The position numbers were made by a program, and so were the translations under genes. Source: Paraescarpia echinospica (lineage: Eukaryota; Annelida; Polychaeta; Sabellida; Siboglinidae). From it: a DNA stretch of 64,000 nucleotides. The stretch is taken from contig CM034542.1 in assembly GCA_020002185.1 (NCBI GenBank), forward strand, positions 57,566,273-57,630,272. Reading direction: 5' to 3'. Under the pieces are notes generated by a model. It was not told where the DNA came from. It saw only the letters and a program-made list of their open reading frames with translations, and did not search any database. This document shows positions 61,001 to 64,000 of the stretch, in pieces (the stretch's first letter is position 1; each line of letters begins with the position of its first letter).

Positions 61001-63992
61001 TGTGCTTACTACCTTCACACTTACAAGGTCTCATATTTATATGTCATTTTTTCATTGACAGAAACTTGTGAAAACTTTCTTTCCGGTGAGATATCTATAG
61101 AGGTATAAGGAAGCCAAGTTATTTGCTATACAGTTATGGGAGATGTTGTGCACGTGTTATAACAATATTGAAAATACCACGGTTGTTAACATGTTGTTTA
61201 GGTTATGGATCAGAGACAGTCCATGTGGATTAGATACAGTCTATGTGGTTTAGACACAGTTCATGTTGATTAGAAATAGTCCATAACTATTAGTGACAAT
61301 CCATATGGGTTGTTTCTAATCCATATGGACTGTCACTAATAGTCAGAGGCAATCCATATAGATTAGCAACAATCCATAAAGATTAATGATAATCCATATG
61401 GATTAGTGATAATCCATAAGGATTAGAGACAGTCCATCTAACAGACACTTCCGTCCAACATCATAAAGACATGCTACAACAGTAATGCACTAAGAAATAA
61501 CCATAATGTTGATAAATACCGGCTGCGACGGCACTTGAGATGCGAATACTGCCGGGAGACCGCGGATTGAACGGAACAACCAACGGCAAGGGCATGGTGC
61601 TGACACCTTCAATCGCGTAGATGAACTCCCCGATGTCCTCGTTGATGAACACGATCGAGTACTGCTTCTTCCCGATCTCGTATGGCAGGAAGTTGATGAT
61701 GATCTGAGCAGACTTGTTGGCAGGCAGAAACACAGACGGCTTCTGGGCGAAGAACACACTCAGAGTTTTCTTGTCTGAAATACAAACACCAGAATATTTT
61801 AATACTACTCTAATCGAACCTTGCTTTACAATCACCTTGGTAATACAGCCACCTTGCAATTGAGGTCATGCTAGGACAGTCTCAAATGATGTCCACATAA
61901 GTAAAGTATAGGAAATTTGTCCCCGTAATATGGTTACCCTGCTATTCAGGTCACTTTCGACCATTCCCAATGGTGACCTTAATAGGAAGGTTCCACTCTA
62001 CTTCTATCTAATCACTTCTTAATCTTTTTCTCTAGGGACACACGCTTCAAAGGTGATGATTTTTGACAATATTCAGTGAAATTATATTTTCACCTTTTTT
62101 TACAAAAAACTTCTAAATCAATAATGTGCATGTGTTTACCTATATTTGAATTAGTTGGACACAAGTCTTGCTAACAAATGTGGAAATTGTAAACTTCATC
62201 CCTATCCTGAGTGAAAACTCTAAATGTTGTGTACAAACACTTCAAAACATGCTCTACGAACTGTCAAAAGAAAATCCCTAATTTTGCCTACATATTTAAA
62301 AATAATTGTTATCATATCTTGTTTAGAAAATACAAATTCCTGCTGACAGTTTGTAGATACAAGCCTCTACAATAAAAGTAGCCTATCTTAAATGAACATT
62401 CTAGTTTTATGCATTATCTCTGCACATTCGCATGAACATTGGTACAAAAAACAAAATGGCCATGGCATCCACATGTGTAGGAACAAACATACCACCTGCA
62501 ACATTTATCTCGATAATACTTTTCTACCAAATTATTTCAGTTCTCGCCATTAAAATAAGAAATCCCCAGAGCATGTGTCCCCCCTAATCGATGGCCCCAG
62601 TACATTGCTGTTTGCCTATGTCAGAATCAAAATTATGCGTGACCTCCATTAACCTTTGCCTCAACAACAATATTTATATTTGTGATTACATTACTAATGT
62701 GACAAGACATGTGCTCAATCAGTTTTTCCAGCATGCAGTTCTCGCTTAAACAATTTTGCCTTATATTTTTATCATAACAAAATTTGGGTCCAGAATTTTA
62801 TAAGAATAATTATATAATATAATAATTATTTGTTTATTTTTCCAATGCAAGAACATTACATAAAGTGTTTGTTGTACATCAAATTAATTATGTCAGAAAA
62901 AGGGGTATACTGAAGAAAATATATAGCAGAATATCCGAGTGTTCCACGTGTTCGGCATCCATTTTTGACAGCTTGACCGACCTTGTTGCTAGGCAACAAG
63001 TCATGTGATGGATAGGTGAATAAAGAAAGCTCCCCACCTTCCTGGAGCTGCTGCAGTAGTGCTGGACGTGACTTCACCTCCTGCTTTGGCTCCTTCTCCT
63101 TTGACACCATCGATATGTCAGACTTCCTCTGGCCGTGGTCAGTCTTGGATGTGACCGACTTGACGAGTCGTTTCTTGGAGCTGTACACACCTCCTCCCTG
63201 TTCATCTGATGCTTGCATCACCTTCGATTCGACCAGGACGATGCGGAACTCCCCGTCGCTTGGGAAGATGTTCTTGACATCTACTGCCACTTGGGTGAGG
63301 GAGTAGCAGGGTGTCTCGCACTTCACTGTTGTCTGTCCACAACAGACAATACAATATCAATAATAATCTACATCACAAAACAGAGTGTTGGTCTGTGTCA
63401 TCTCTATCTATGTGTATCCATGCGTATTTCCGTCAGTTTTGCATGTTTGAGACTGAACTTTTGCAGGCGTGTTAGCGAGCCCTTTGGGTGGTTCATTCAT
63501 GGAATTTATTTAACCTATGGGCTTCCAGTGGATTAGGATTTTGGATGCCAGCGCTGTCTATAAAAATTGTGTGAGCCGCCACTGTCGAATACTAACTTGG
63601 CACTACACAGTAACCTTGCAGCTTGGCATTATAGAGTAGCATTGTAGCTATCCAAGTTTAACAACTTTGAACAAGAAACATACCTATCACAAGTATCACA
63701 CACAAACTCTCGCCTTCCAGGAACCCACCTTTGGCTTGATGTTGTCAATCTGTGTGCACAGGTTGAAGACGAGGGTGGAGCCGACCGAGGCTCCCAGTCG
63801 CTTCCCCACCAGGATGAGGACTGCCTTGGCAGAACGGAGGAAGCGACTACGGAACTCTATCATTAGTCCCGCCTTACCCTTGCGTGGGATGCTGATCACA
63901 TCTCCCTTGGGCAGCCAGAAGTCCTGTCTGTCGTGCCCGGTGATCAGGGCCGTATAGTTCAGCATCTTCGCACTCGGGTTGGTCAGGCGCAC
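29319..63992 (-). CDS. CFAP47: CFAP47 (cilia- and flagella-associated protein 47), C-terminal 1325 aa, 22 exons in window
   Basis: Seen: a chain of minus-strand exons whose GT-AG borders and phases all agree, totalling 3978 nt with a terminal TGA. The conceptual protein is a series of beta-rich ASH/Hydin-type Ig modules, with phrases such as NPTDESLILIPRLSN, FRVTPQSGELLP, TIIIETAGLHKESSVGFRLS and MQWTYNIQG. These fit my memory of the C-terminal third of CFAP47; no search was run. Known: CFAP47 is a large axonemal protein needed for sperm flagella, with Ig-like/ASH repeats and a calponin-homology domain that would lie upstream of this window. Exons used (5' to 3'): 63729-63992, 63038-63332, 61520-61774, 58982-59008, 55536-55678, 55099-55215, 54445-54571, 53678-53865, 52546-52689, 52218-52336, 51808-51862, 51112-51260, 50172-50319, 49163-49338, 48376-48703, 45123-45321, 36594-36813, 35619-35890, 34502-34673, 32715-32876, 31712-31880, 29319-29567. 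The 5' part and promoter are outside the window. Weak donors follow the exons at 53678 and 51808. Confidence 0.9.
29599..29786. mobile_element. MITE family A, copy 1 (about 190 bp)
   Basis: Ends CAGGTGAACCTTGCTTTATG and, read inward from the other side, CAGTGGAACGTCCCTATTAA. Internal AATTAAGGTCACC and GGTGACCTTAATAGG are subterminal repeats. Related copies lie at 59234-59432 and 61805-61997. CAGTGGAACCTC-like ends recall pogo/Tigger-type MITEs. Confidence 0.75.
30135..30545. mobile_element. MITE family B, copy 1 (about 400 bp)
   Basis: Ends GTGAACCTGGTATTAAGTCA and TGTGACTTAATATACACTTCAC form an inverted repeat. The interior (CTGTTCTGCAC, CAATGTCTAGTTTATTTTCC, TCATCAAATGAGGTATCA, ACAAAACCCCATTTCAC) is shared with copies at 34783, 36175 and 50690. 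Confidence 0.75.
30546..31055 (-). mobile_element. CR1-like LINE 3' fragment, interrupted by a nested insertion
   Basis: Minus-strand 3' tail (TTTAACAAGACTGCCACCCAGAG) and the end of ORF2, continuing to AATTCATGTCCTTTAGTCC. It is split at 30706-30916 by a different element. The flanks CACACAATCAGCAGAT and ACCAGATAATCTGTTCC reconstitute the LINE sequence found intact at 38675-38705. Confidence 0.8.
30706..30916 (+). mobile_element. Nested retroposon-like insertion with (CCTA)n tail
   Basis: About 210 bases, starting TTGGGGATGCCGGCGAC and ending CCAAATAAACCTACCTAC...CTACCTAC. CAGAT on both sides may be a 5-bp target duplication. AATAAA plus a simple-repeat tail suggests a SINE or LINE 3' end in plus orientation. 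Confidence 0.65.
31067..31262. repeat. 32-bp minisatellite, 6 copies
   Basis: Unit GGTAATAACTTTATTTTGAC-TCTCATTCCCAA. It lies in the last CFAP47 intron. Confidence 0.95.
31712..31880 (-). CDS. CFAP47: CFAP47 exon 21 of window (ASH-like module)
   Basis: 169 nt, phase 2 in, 0 out. Acceptor CGTGTTGTAG, donor CAG/GTGAGT. It encodes PYAAFFVEGSDSDFRVTPQS, GELLPASSNGSLIMVTFMPR and LPRAKLVVQ. P-F-x-A with F-V-T-P-x-G-E-L-L-P is characteristic of the last repeat of CFAP47. Confidence 0.94.
32040..32700. other. CFAP47 intron, no feature recognised
   Basis: AT-rich intronic sequence between exons 21 and 20 of the window. Confidence 0.4.
32715..32876 (-). CDS. CFAP47: CFAP47 exon 20 of window
   Basis: 162 nt, phase 2 both sides. 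Acceptor CCTGTTGCAG, donor CTAG/GTACTT. It encodes LVHSALGGQWRFPLHFVATE and TIIIETAGLHKESSVGFRLS, one of the best-conserved stretches as I remember the family. Two degenerate copies of its acceptor and first codons lie upstream in the intron (33195-33385). Confidence 0.93.
33190..33480. repeat. Two tandem copies (about 159 bp) of the exon 20 acceptor region
   Basis: AGCTCCACATTGTGGCTGCAACAAG at 33195 and AGCTCCACACTGTGGCTGCAACAGG at 33354 match the start of exon 20 and its acceptor (32862-32886). About 100 bases of the neighbouring intron are also shared. Each retains a TTGCAG/CCACA-TGTGGAGCT decoy splice acceptor on the minus strand. Confidence 0.85.
33510..33625 (-). mobile_element. SINE fragment
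   Basis: TTTACTCCCTGGCAGACCTG, ATTCGACACCATCTCAACTT and GGAAGCATTCAGCCATGCTGC are shared with the copies at 1926, 14040 and 18690. Confidence 0.6.
33937..34445. repeat. 32-bp minisatellite, about 16 copies
   Basis: Unit CAAGTACA(C/A)TTAATGTAGT-GTCTTGGCATTT with two variants at one position (TTTC or TTGC) and an AATT/ACTT alternation. A degenerate unit continues to 34485, ending 17 bases before CFAP47 exon 19. Confidence 0.97.
34502..34673 (-). CDS. CFAP47: CFAP47 exon 19 of window
   Basis: 172 nt, phase 1 in, 2 out. Acceptor TTTTTTATCAG, donor GATGAA/GTGAGA. It encodes GAPAFTYEIIYPSDDANGDL and MLVFNIIFSPYKMM. If the donor were ignored, a TGA would follow at once, so intron retention would truncate the protein here. 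Confidence 0.88.
34783..35151. mobile_element. MITE family B, copy 2
   Basis: Ends CTGCCACAGTGAATTATTAAGTG and GCGACTTAATACCCACTTCGCTG form an inverted repeat. The interior matches copy 1 (30135-30545). Confidence 0.75.
35269..35555. repeat. (GACA/GACG)n tetranucleotide array
   Basis: Imperfect tetranucleotide repeat with higher-order units of the type GACAGACACAGGCAGACAGACGG. It is intronic in CFAP47. Confidence 0.95.
35619..35890 (-). CDS. CFAP47: CFAP47 exon 18 of window
   Basis: 272 nt, phase 2 in, 1 out. Acceptor CTGTTCCCAG, donor GAAA/GTAAGT. It encodes GVRQIIWTYPIRAFPEVKPP, VEVKCQARMRMEERLEVLLA and LDMADMTEKIVIGE. The IIWTYPI.G-like phrase is the usual transition between repeats in this family. 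Confidence 0.9.
36175..36405. mobile_element. MITE family B, copy 3 (truncated)
   Basis: Shares AATACGTGCATTTACCTATGAAC, TATATTAAAAACAATAGAAATTAC and the following block with copy 2. Both termini are missing. Confidence 0.6.
36594..36813 (-). CDS. CFAP47: CFAP47 exon 17 of window (ASH-like module)
   Basis: 220 nt, phase 1 in, 2 out. Acceptor TTTGTCTTCAG, donor CGC/GTAAGT. It encodes SPFSLLMKQTEDIEVGPKST, DIPISFSPDDMSKKEAIVTI and WQYEFENKNA. The I-P-I-x-F-x-P core is the ASH signature. Confidence 0.9.
37024..37905. repeat. Polypyrimidine (CT-rich) minisatellite tract, about 880 bp
   Basis: Nearly pure C/T on plus, with repeating CTCCCTCACTCCCCTCTCTT, CTGTCTCACC and TTTCACCCACCTTTCTC units at an irregular spacing of about 70-80 bases. 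The sense strand of CFAP47 is therefore purine-rich here. Long frames in it are artefacts. Confidence 0.95.
38318..38468. mobile_element. Foldback MITE, 151 bp
   Basis: ATGATGTCTCCTTGTTCTCT on the left and AGAGAACAAGGAGACATCAT on the right are perfect reverse complements. The complementarity continues inward through ATTGAAGGCCTG and CAGGCCTTCAAT. It lies 45 bases from the 3' end of LINE copy 3. Confidence 0.9.
38504..40237 (-). pseudogene. LINE copy 3 ORF2, reverse transcriptase and C-terminal domain
   Basis: EDTSSLPVPEAKFKGAESDY and KKIRAMKDNKSP, then a broken RT palm (39600-40030, several stops and indels). A clean 336-aa frame from 39514 follows: [60 protein letters not shown] and MLERVQRRATKMIPKLRDLS, to ILWMAILLNLVKSI. 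It is the longest intact RT thumb/C-terminal segment of the family in this window. Confidence 0.9.
40424..41262 (-). pseudogene. LINE copy 3 ORF2, APE-type endonuclease (frameshifted)
   Basis: Blocks in order: LGLTGYVMFKKDRIGRRGGG, VILYIKESIQAYEI, EEAVWCNIVTGNSTLTVGLV, YRSPN, then CVIMGDFNHGHIKW, DHKFLVLVQDSFLSQHVLE and LCEPLGSSDHNQIHF. R-GGGV--Y, Y-R-PN, GDFN and SDH are the endonuclease signature motifs. Breaks occur near 41008, 40862 and 40440. Confidence 0.88.
41263..42262. other. Assembly gap, exactly 1000 N
   Basis: A run of exactly 1000 N, a round number that suggests a placeholder of unknown true size. It removes the end of ORF1 and the start of the ORF2 endonuclease. Confidence 1.
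42263..43366 (-). CDS. LINE ORF1: zinc-finger plus SGNH/GDSL esterase-like protein (frameshifted, cut by gap)
   Basis: Starts MAPCKRQLRAKRHLVCNDCQ. A Cys-rich PHD-like finger (CNDC near residue 16, GC at 29-30, CMGC near 46) and a short coiled coil (MKEVCKLTDIVKEMEARLNI) follow. One frameshift near 43100 leads into a long basic/acidic low-complexity linker of TGEK/GEKVT-type repeats. An esterase start comes next: RVFMGDSILRKTD (GDS nucleophile block), VVCLQGARIEHV and ILVHVGTNNTDKEGTTGIV (GTNN block). The rest is in the gap. CR1-clade ORF1 proteins are known to carry esterase and PHD domains. Confidence 0.82.
43371..44215. other. Possible LINE 5' UTR and CFAP47 intron
   Basis: Moderately GC sequence directly upstream of LINE ORF1, including a repeated motif (GTAGTCTTTGAAAAGACTTTTCTGTGTAC at 43399 and GTAGTCTTTACAAAGACTGTTTCCTGTGTAC near 43549, 150 bases apart). 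This looks like a tandemly repeated 5' UTR unit. The element's exact 5' end is not visible. Confidence 0.4.
44215..44345 (+). mobile_element. SINE 3' end with (TTA)n tail
   Basis: GATGCGCCTCTGAGCTTGG, GAGGATTTAAGCGCAAACGAAG and TTATTATTATTAG. This is the reverse of the copy at 19320-19430. Confidence 0.65.
45123..45321 (-). CDS. CFAP47: CFAP47 exon 16 of window
   Basis: 199 nt, phase 0 in, 1 out. Acceptor TGTATTTCAG, donor GCG/GTAAGA. It encodes LGEWVFLASGIGRLPQEQDA and STLIIPFRNPMDTTIRVDVK. The 8.3-kb intron that follows holds the CR1-like LINE and the assembly gap. Confidence 0.9.
45348..45465 (-). mobile_element. SINE-like 3' end with (ATT)n tail
   Basis: Plus strand TTATAATAATAATATATTTTTATTTATGTAGCACCGTATATAAGG, then AAATCTCTTCAGAGGAGC. 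It starts 27 bases upstream of CFAP47 exon 16, within the intron. Confidence 0.5.
45470..47060. other. CFAP47 intron, no feature recognised
   Basis: AT-rich; a few short direct repeats (ATTTAACATTAAATAT at 45609-45660). No exon or transposon seen. Confidence 0.4.
47061..48205. mobile_element. Tc1/mariner-group (pogo-like) non-autonomous element, about 1.14 kb
   Basis: Terminal inverted repeats CTGTATTGGTTCTAATTAGC... (from 47063) and, inward from 48203, CCGTATTCATTCTATTAAGC..., 20 of 25 bases matching, each flanked by TA. Subterminal direct repeats CTAATTAGCGTACA and TACGCTTAATAG. No transposase recognised inside. Confidence 0.78.
48376..48703 (-). CDS. CFAP47: CFAP47 exon 15 of window (two ASH-like half-modules)
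   Basis: 328 nt, the longest exon here, phase 2 in, 0 out. Acceptor CATCATGCAG, donor ACAG/GTAGGG. It encodes FYNPMVGEFWYDLHLEATSP, ELGRYVEQPLSLTNPTDESL and HQSMTFTVKFMPSALGDADH. GEFWYDL ends one repeat and LGRYVEQPL-NPTDE starts the next, a diagnostic arrangement for the CFAP47/Hydin type. Confidence 0.93.
49007..49064. repeat. (GCAC)n microsatellite
   Basis: About 13 units of ACGC followed by CA repeats. It lies 100 bases from the donor of CFAP47 exon 14. Confidence 0.95.
49163..49338 (-). CDS. CFAP47: CFAP47 exon 14 of window (ASH-like module)
   Basis: 176 nt, phase 0 in, 2 out. Acceptor TTGCAACAG, donor GAAG/GTGCGT. It encodes VALELNINNPTDNVMSLEAS and IPPNTKGIYELTYGPAIIG, a complete first half of an ASH module starting with the N-P-T turn. 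Confidence 0.88.
49911..49972. repeat. 14-bp tandem repeat
   Basis: TATGCTACTGTTTG at 49911, 49925, 49939, 49953 and a partial copy. Confidence 0.95.
50172..50319 (-). CDS. CFAP47: CFAP47 exon 13 of window
   Basis: 148 nt, phase 2 in, 0 out. Acceptor GTTTGTGACAG, donor CCAG/GTGATG. It encodes an acidic loop (DSDGDEMPDDDDEVDP), then EYRIWFAVEINVEPQPPERT. The strand FWYSLEV-like pattern closes one module, and the P-E-rich stretch links to the next. Confidence 0.86.
50490..50615 (-). mobile_element. tRNA-derived SINE head
   Basis: Read on minus: GGTGCGGTAGTCGAGCAGTTAG...ATGTCACTGTCAATCGAAGG...GGGTTCAAACCCTGG. This resembles RNA polymerase III A and B boxes (TAGTCGAGCAGTTAG and GGTTCAAACCC). 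It is too irregular to fold as a functional tRNA. It continues into AATTGTTATCACCCCACTTTGC, shared with 14310-14340. Confidence 0.6.
50690..51016. mobile_element. MITE family B, copy 4 (diverged)
   Basis: GTGCACCAAAAATAGCTGTC, CAAAATATCG and CAAAACTCTATTTCAC are shared with other copies. The right end ACTTAATACCCACTTTGTTCTGGCAGG is the best-preserved terminus of the family. Confidence 0.65.
51112..51260 (-). CDS. CFAP47: CFAP47 exon 12 of window (ASH-like module)
   Basis: 149 nt, phase 0 in, 2 out. Acceptor TGCTTGCAG, donor AGAG/GTGAGG. It encodes VECDIGYLSGADSILVLPGQ, YEVAVTPLQRGTYNGVLAF and VARRNPK, with the typical Y-x-V-P-x-G-x-Y-x-G-x-L-F core of the repeat. Confidence 0.88.
51275..51313 (+). 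promoter_or_regulatory. Two perfect DR1 motifs (AGGTCAAAGGTCA)
   Basis: AGGTCAAAGGTCA at 51275-51287 and again at 51301-51313, 26 bases apart, in a CFAP47 intron next to an exon. DR1 is the consensus for HNF4/RXR-type nuclear receptors. The pair sits in a short local duplication, so it may be incidental. Confidence 0.35.
51808..51862 (-). CDS. CFAP47: CFAP47 exon 11 of window (55 nt)
   Basis: A small exon, phase 2 in, 0 out, encoding RRTLQIPNNMKRKLFFE. Acceptor TTGCGCAG; the donor GAG/GTTCTT is weak. The frame on both sides and the repeat pattern (basic-hydrophobic strand, then VECDIGYLSG in the next exon) support it. Confidence 0.78.
52218..52336 (-). CDS. CFAP47: CFAP47 exon 10 of window
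   Basis: 119 nt, phase 0 in, 2 out. Acceptor TCTTCCCAG, donor AAAC/GTAAGC. It encodes RIVLTNTVDGIDHTFHLMGK and PLPLDSVVFDCRVKET, the end of one Ig-like module and the start of the next. Confidence 0.87.
52546..52689 (-). CDS. CFAP47: CFAP47 exon 9 of window (ASH-like module)
   Basis: 144 nt, phase 0 both sides, acceptor TTACTGTCCAG, donor GCAG/GTAAGC. It encodes VNQSSHDWPMRIAIDGAGFV and TNYPLMFRPQHEGHVQ. The N-W-x-I-x-I-x-G opening and the F-P-G-V ending are typical of these repeats. Confidence 0.88.
53678..53865 (-). CDS. CFAP47: CFAP47 exon 8 of window (ASH-like module)
   Basis: 188 nt, phase 1 in, 0 out. It encodes FVELPISFVAHTAGQYACNI and VRIFHIECTVIPEGSETQIE. The acceptor GAATTGACAG is good. 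The donor CCA/GTTGTA is weak and was chosen because it alone keeps the frame into VNQSSHDWPM of the next exon. Confidence 0.82.
53883..53965 (-). mobile_element. SINE-like 3' end
   Basis: Plus strand AATGTTATTAGTAATACTATTAG then TTTTATATGGCGCCACATCTAATG. Reversed, this is a GGCGCCATATAAAA-(AAT)n tail. Confidence 0.5.
54235..54325 (+). mobile_element. SINE 3' end with (ATT)n tail
   Basis: GTAAAGTGCAATGAACGCTATGG, then ATATGGCGCTATATAAAATAAAG and ATTATTATTATATATTATTAT. Confidence 0.65.
54445..54571 (-). CDS. CFAP47: CFAP47 exon 7 of window
   Basis: 127 nt, phase 0 in, 1 out. Acceptor TTAATTGTAG, donor AAAG/GTAAGG. It encodes DRFDVEIDNKQFTAASNIYI and NPLYRASLDNSGDPK, the first strands of another Ig-like module that is completed by the next exon. 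Confidence 0.85.
55099..55215 (-). CDS. CFAP47: CFAP47 exon 6 of window
   Basis: 117 nt, phase 0 both sides, acceptor ATTCCACAG, donor GTT/GTAAGT. It encodes QMSDLEKERRQRTDTLSSGG followed by LVTKALKMLSAASEESDNV, a helical charged segment rather than a beta module. It continues the helix begun by LAAQL in the previous exon. Confidence 0.85.
55400..55560. repeat. 55-bp tandem triplication of an exon-intron junction (CFAP47 exon 5 donor)
   Basis: GCCACCCACTAGCTGTGCTGCAGTACCAGGG recurs at 55-base steps (55418, 55473 and, diverged, 55528). The third unit contains the true end of exon 5 and its GTGAGT donor. The other two units place near-identical CAGCTG-GTGGGT decoys in the intron. Confidence 0.9.
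55536..55678 (-). CDS. CFAP47: CFAP47 exon 5 of window
   Basis: 143 nt, phase 1 in, 0 out. It encodes TTIYWKCDVGMTVKEKLHVP and then TAREKALVLAAQL. The acceptor is a tandem CAGCAG (NAGNAG), so one extra codon can be included. The donor CAGCTG/GTGAGT lies in a 55-bp tandem repeat, so decoy copies of the exon end follow it in the intron. Confidence 0.85.
55761..58079. repeat. 37-bp minisatellite, about 62 copies (2.3 kb)
   Basis: Unit CCTGGTACCCACAATCAGAA-CAAGTGAGGTTGTCTGT, with variants at GTACCC/GCACTC, ACAATC/GCAATC/GCAAAC and GTCC/GTGC/GTCT. Variants occur in mixed higher-order blocks. It fills most of the intron between microexon 4 and exon 5 of CFAP47. Frames on minus (QTTSLVLI, DNLTCSDC) are artefacts. 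Confidence 0.98.
58361..58484. repeat. 31-bp minisatellite, 4 copies
   Basis: GCAGCCTCGGTATAAGGTGA-TGTGTTATAAA at 58361, 58392, 58423 and 58454. Confidence 0.95.
58982..59008 (-). CDS. CFAP47: CFAP47 27-nt microexon 4
   Basis: A 27-nt interval with acceptor GTTCTCATCATTTCCAG and donor CCAG/GTAGAC. In phase 1 it encodes DFMQQLPKP, and the frame continues into GGNAMTFRSN of the next exon. Exons 3 and 5 are also phase-compatible without it, so it may be a cassette exon. Confidence 0.55.
59080..59106 (-). CDS. CFAP47: CFAP47 alternative 27-nt microexon 4b (candidate)
   Basis: A 27-nt interval between a strong acceptor (TTATTTGTTTCAG) and the donor GCAG/GTAGCC. In phase 1 it adds nine residues, AVFRQLTIA after joining, and keeps the frame into the exon at 55536-55678. 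It matches microexon 4 (58982-59008) in length and phase, in an -RQL- or -QQL- core, and in the first bases of the following intron. Use is inferred only; it could be an alternative or an additional exon. Confidence 0.45.
59234..59432. mobile_element. MITE family A, copy 2
   Basis: TACACTGGAATCTCACTACTAAGGTCAC at the left and GGGTGACCTTAATTGCGGGGAGGC near the right end. More diverged than copies 1 and 3. Confidence 0.65.
59440..60890. other. CFAP47 intron, no feature recognised
   Basis: AT-rich intron; nothing supportable apart from chance frames. Confidence 0.4.
61200..61440. repeat. About 20-bp degenerate tandem repeat with an internal palindrome
   Basis: Around eleven units of ATTAG-GACAGTCCATATGG type. 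The array flips orientation at about 61310, so TAGTGACAATCCATATGG and CCATATGGACTGTCACTA (61293-61344) form an 18-bp-arm hairpin. Confidence 0.85.
61520..61774 (-). CDS. CFAP47: CFAP47 exon 3 of window (ASH-like module)
   Basis: 255 nt, phase 1 in and out. The acceptor TATTTCAG has a good pyrimidine run and the donor is GCCG/GTATTT. It encodes SVFLPANKSAQIIINFLPYE and VFINEDIGEFIYAIEG, a clear ASH/Hydin-type module in which a beta strand is followed by a GEF-Y-I-G signature. Confidence 0.88.
61805..61997. mobile_element. MITE family A, copy 3
   Basis: TCGAACCTTGCTTTACAATCACC on the left and GGTGACCTTAATAGGAAGGTTCCACTC on the right. The interior AATACAGCCACCTTGCAATTGAGGTCA matches copy 1. It starts 30 bases upstream of exon 3 of the window. 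Confidence 0.75.
62000..62990. other. CFAP47 intron, no feature recognised
   Basis: AT-rich intronic sequence without recognisable structure. Confidence 0.4.
63038..63332 (-). CDS. CFAP47: CFAP47 exon 2 of window
   Basis: 295 nt, phase 0 in, 1 out. Acceptor GTGGACAG, donor GGAAG/GTGGGG. It opens with TTVKCETPCYSLTQVAVDVK and FPSDGEFRIVLVESK, the end of an Ig-like module. It then runs into a charged linker rich in Lys, Ser, Asp and Glu (SKEKEPKQEVKSRPALLQQL), probably disordered. Confidence 0.85.
63729..63992 (-). CDS. CFAP47: CFAP47 exon 1 of window (ASH-like module)
   Basis: 88 codons, phase 0 in and 0 out. The acceptor TTGTAG sits in the last 8 bases of the window and the donor is AAG/GTGGGT. 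It encodes RLTNPSAKMLNYTALITGH and later GLMIEFRSRFLRSAKAVLIL, a pattern of alternating hydrophobic strands ending in a conserved-looking LVFNL strand, typical of an ASH/Ig module. Earlier exons lie beyond the window. Confidence 0.85.
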
Positions 63993-64000
63993 CTACAATG

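Noticed and set aside
60896..61012. Possible extra CFAP47 exon (encoding KHTNRSTFVFTIPFVDLSNK)
   Set aside because: The frame looks protein-like and its start could accept phase 1. However, the acceptor lacks a pyrimidine tract. The good donor (CAG/GTTCAC) leaves phase 2, which does not fit the following exons, and the phase-correct donor (GCG/GTTCCC) is poor.

Overview
The window is eukaryotic. It has GT-AG introns, long AT-rich spacers, several clades of non-LTR retrotransposon, DNA-transposon relics, SINEs and abundant micro- and minisatellites. The mobile-element mix and a motile-cilium gene fit an aquatic invertebrate, possibly a lophotrochozoan or mollusc. That assignment is inference only. 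There is one 1000-base assembly gap (41263-42262).

Right half (29.3-64 kb, minus strand): the 3' part of one large gene, recognised as CFAP47, a cilia- and flagella-associated protein built of ASH/Hydin-like Ig domains. I traced 22 exons from 63992 down to a TGA at 29319-29321. Every junction is GT-AG, all phases are compatible, and the lengths add to 3978 nt (1325 aa plus stop). The N-terminal part lies beyond the window. Its introns hold a nearly complete CR1-like LINE in the sense direction (38.5-43.4 kb), at least three families of small inverted-repeat elements, a 2.3-kb 37-bp minisatellite, a 0.9-kb polypyrimidine tract, and two places where an exon-intron junction has been tandemly duplicated. 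Two adjacent 27-nt microexons look like a duplicated alternative-exon pair.

Left half (0-29 kb): mostly a transposon graveyard. From left to right: a LINE 3' fragment; a 3.35-kb hAT-type element with an 8-bp target duplication; an RTE-like fragment; CR1-like LINE copy 1; compound CT/AT microsatellites with LINE C-terminal debris; a MITE; a SINE; a 1.6-kb inverted-repeat structure holding a LINE endonuclease fragment; a foldback element; an RTE-like RT C-terminus; a pogo-like transposase remnant fused to a 27-bp minisatellite; a second LINE family; and LINE copy 2.

Scattered through this (plus strand; 1.8, 16.3 and 16.7 kb) are three phase-compatible putative exons. They would encode a signal peptide, an acidic propeptide and a six-cysteine C-C-CC-C-C domain ending in Gly-Arg-Arg, that is, a secreted and possibly amidated cystine-knot peptide. 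I do not recognise it. It is the most interesting candidate in the window, but it rests on splice-site reading alone.
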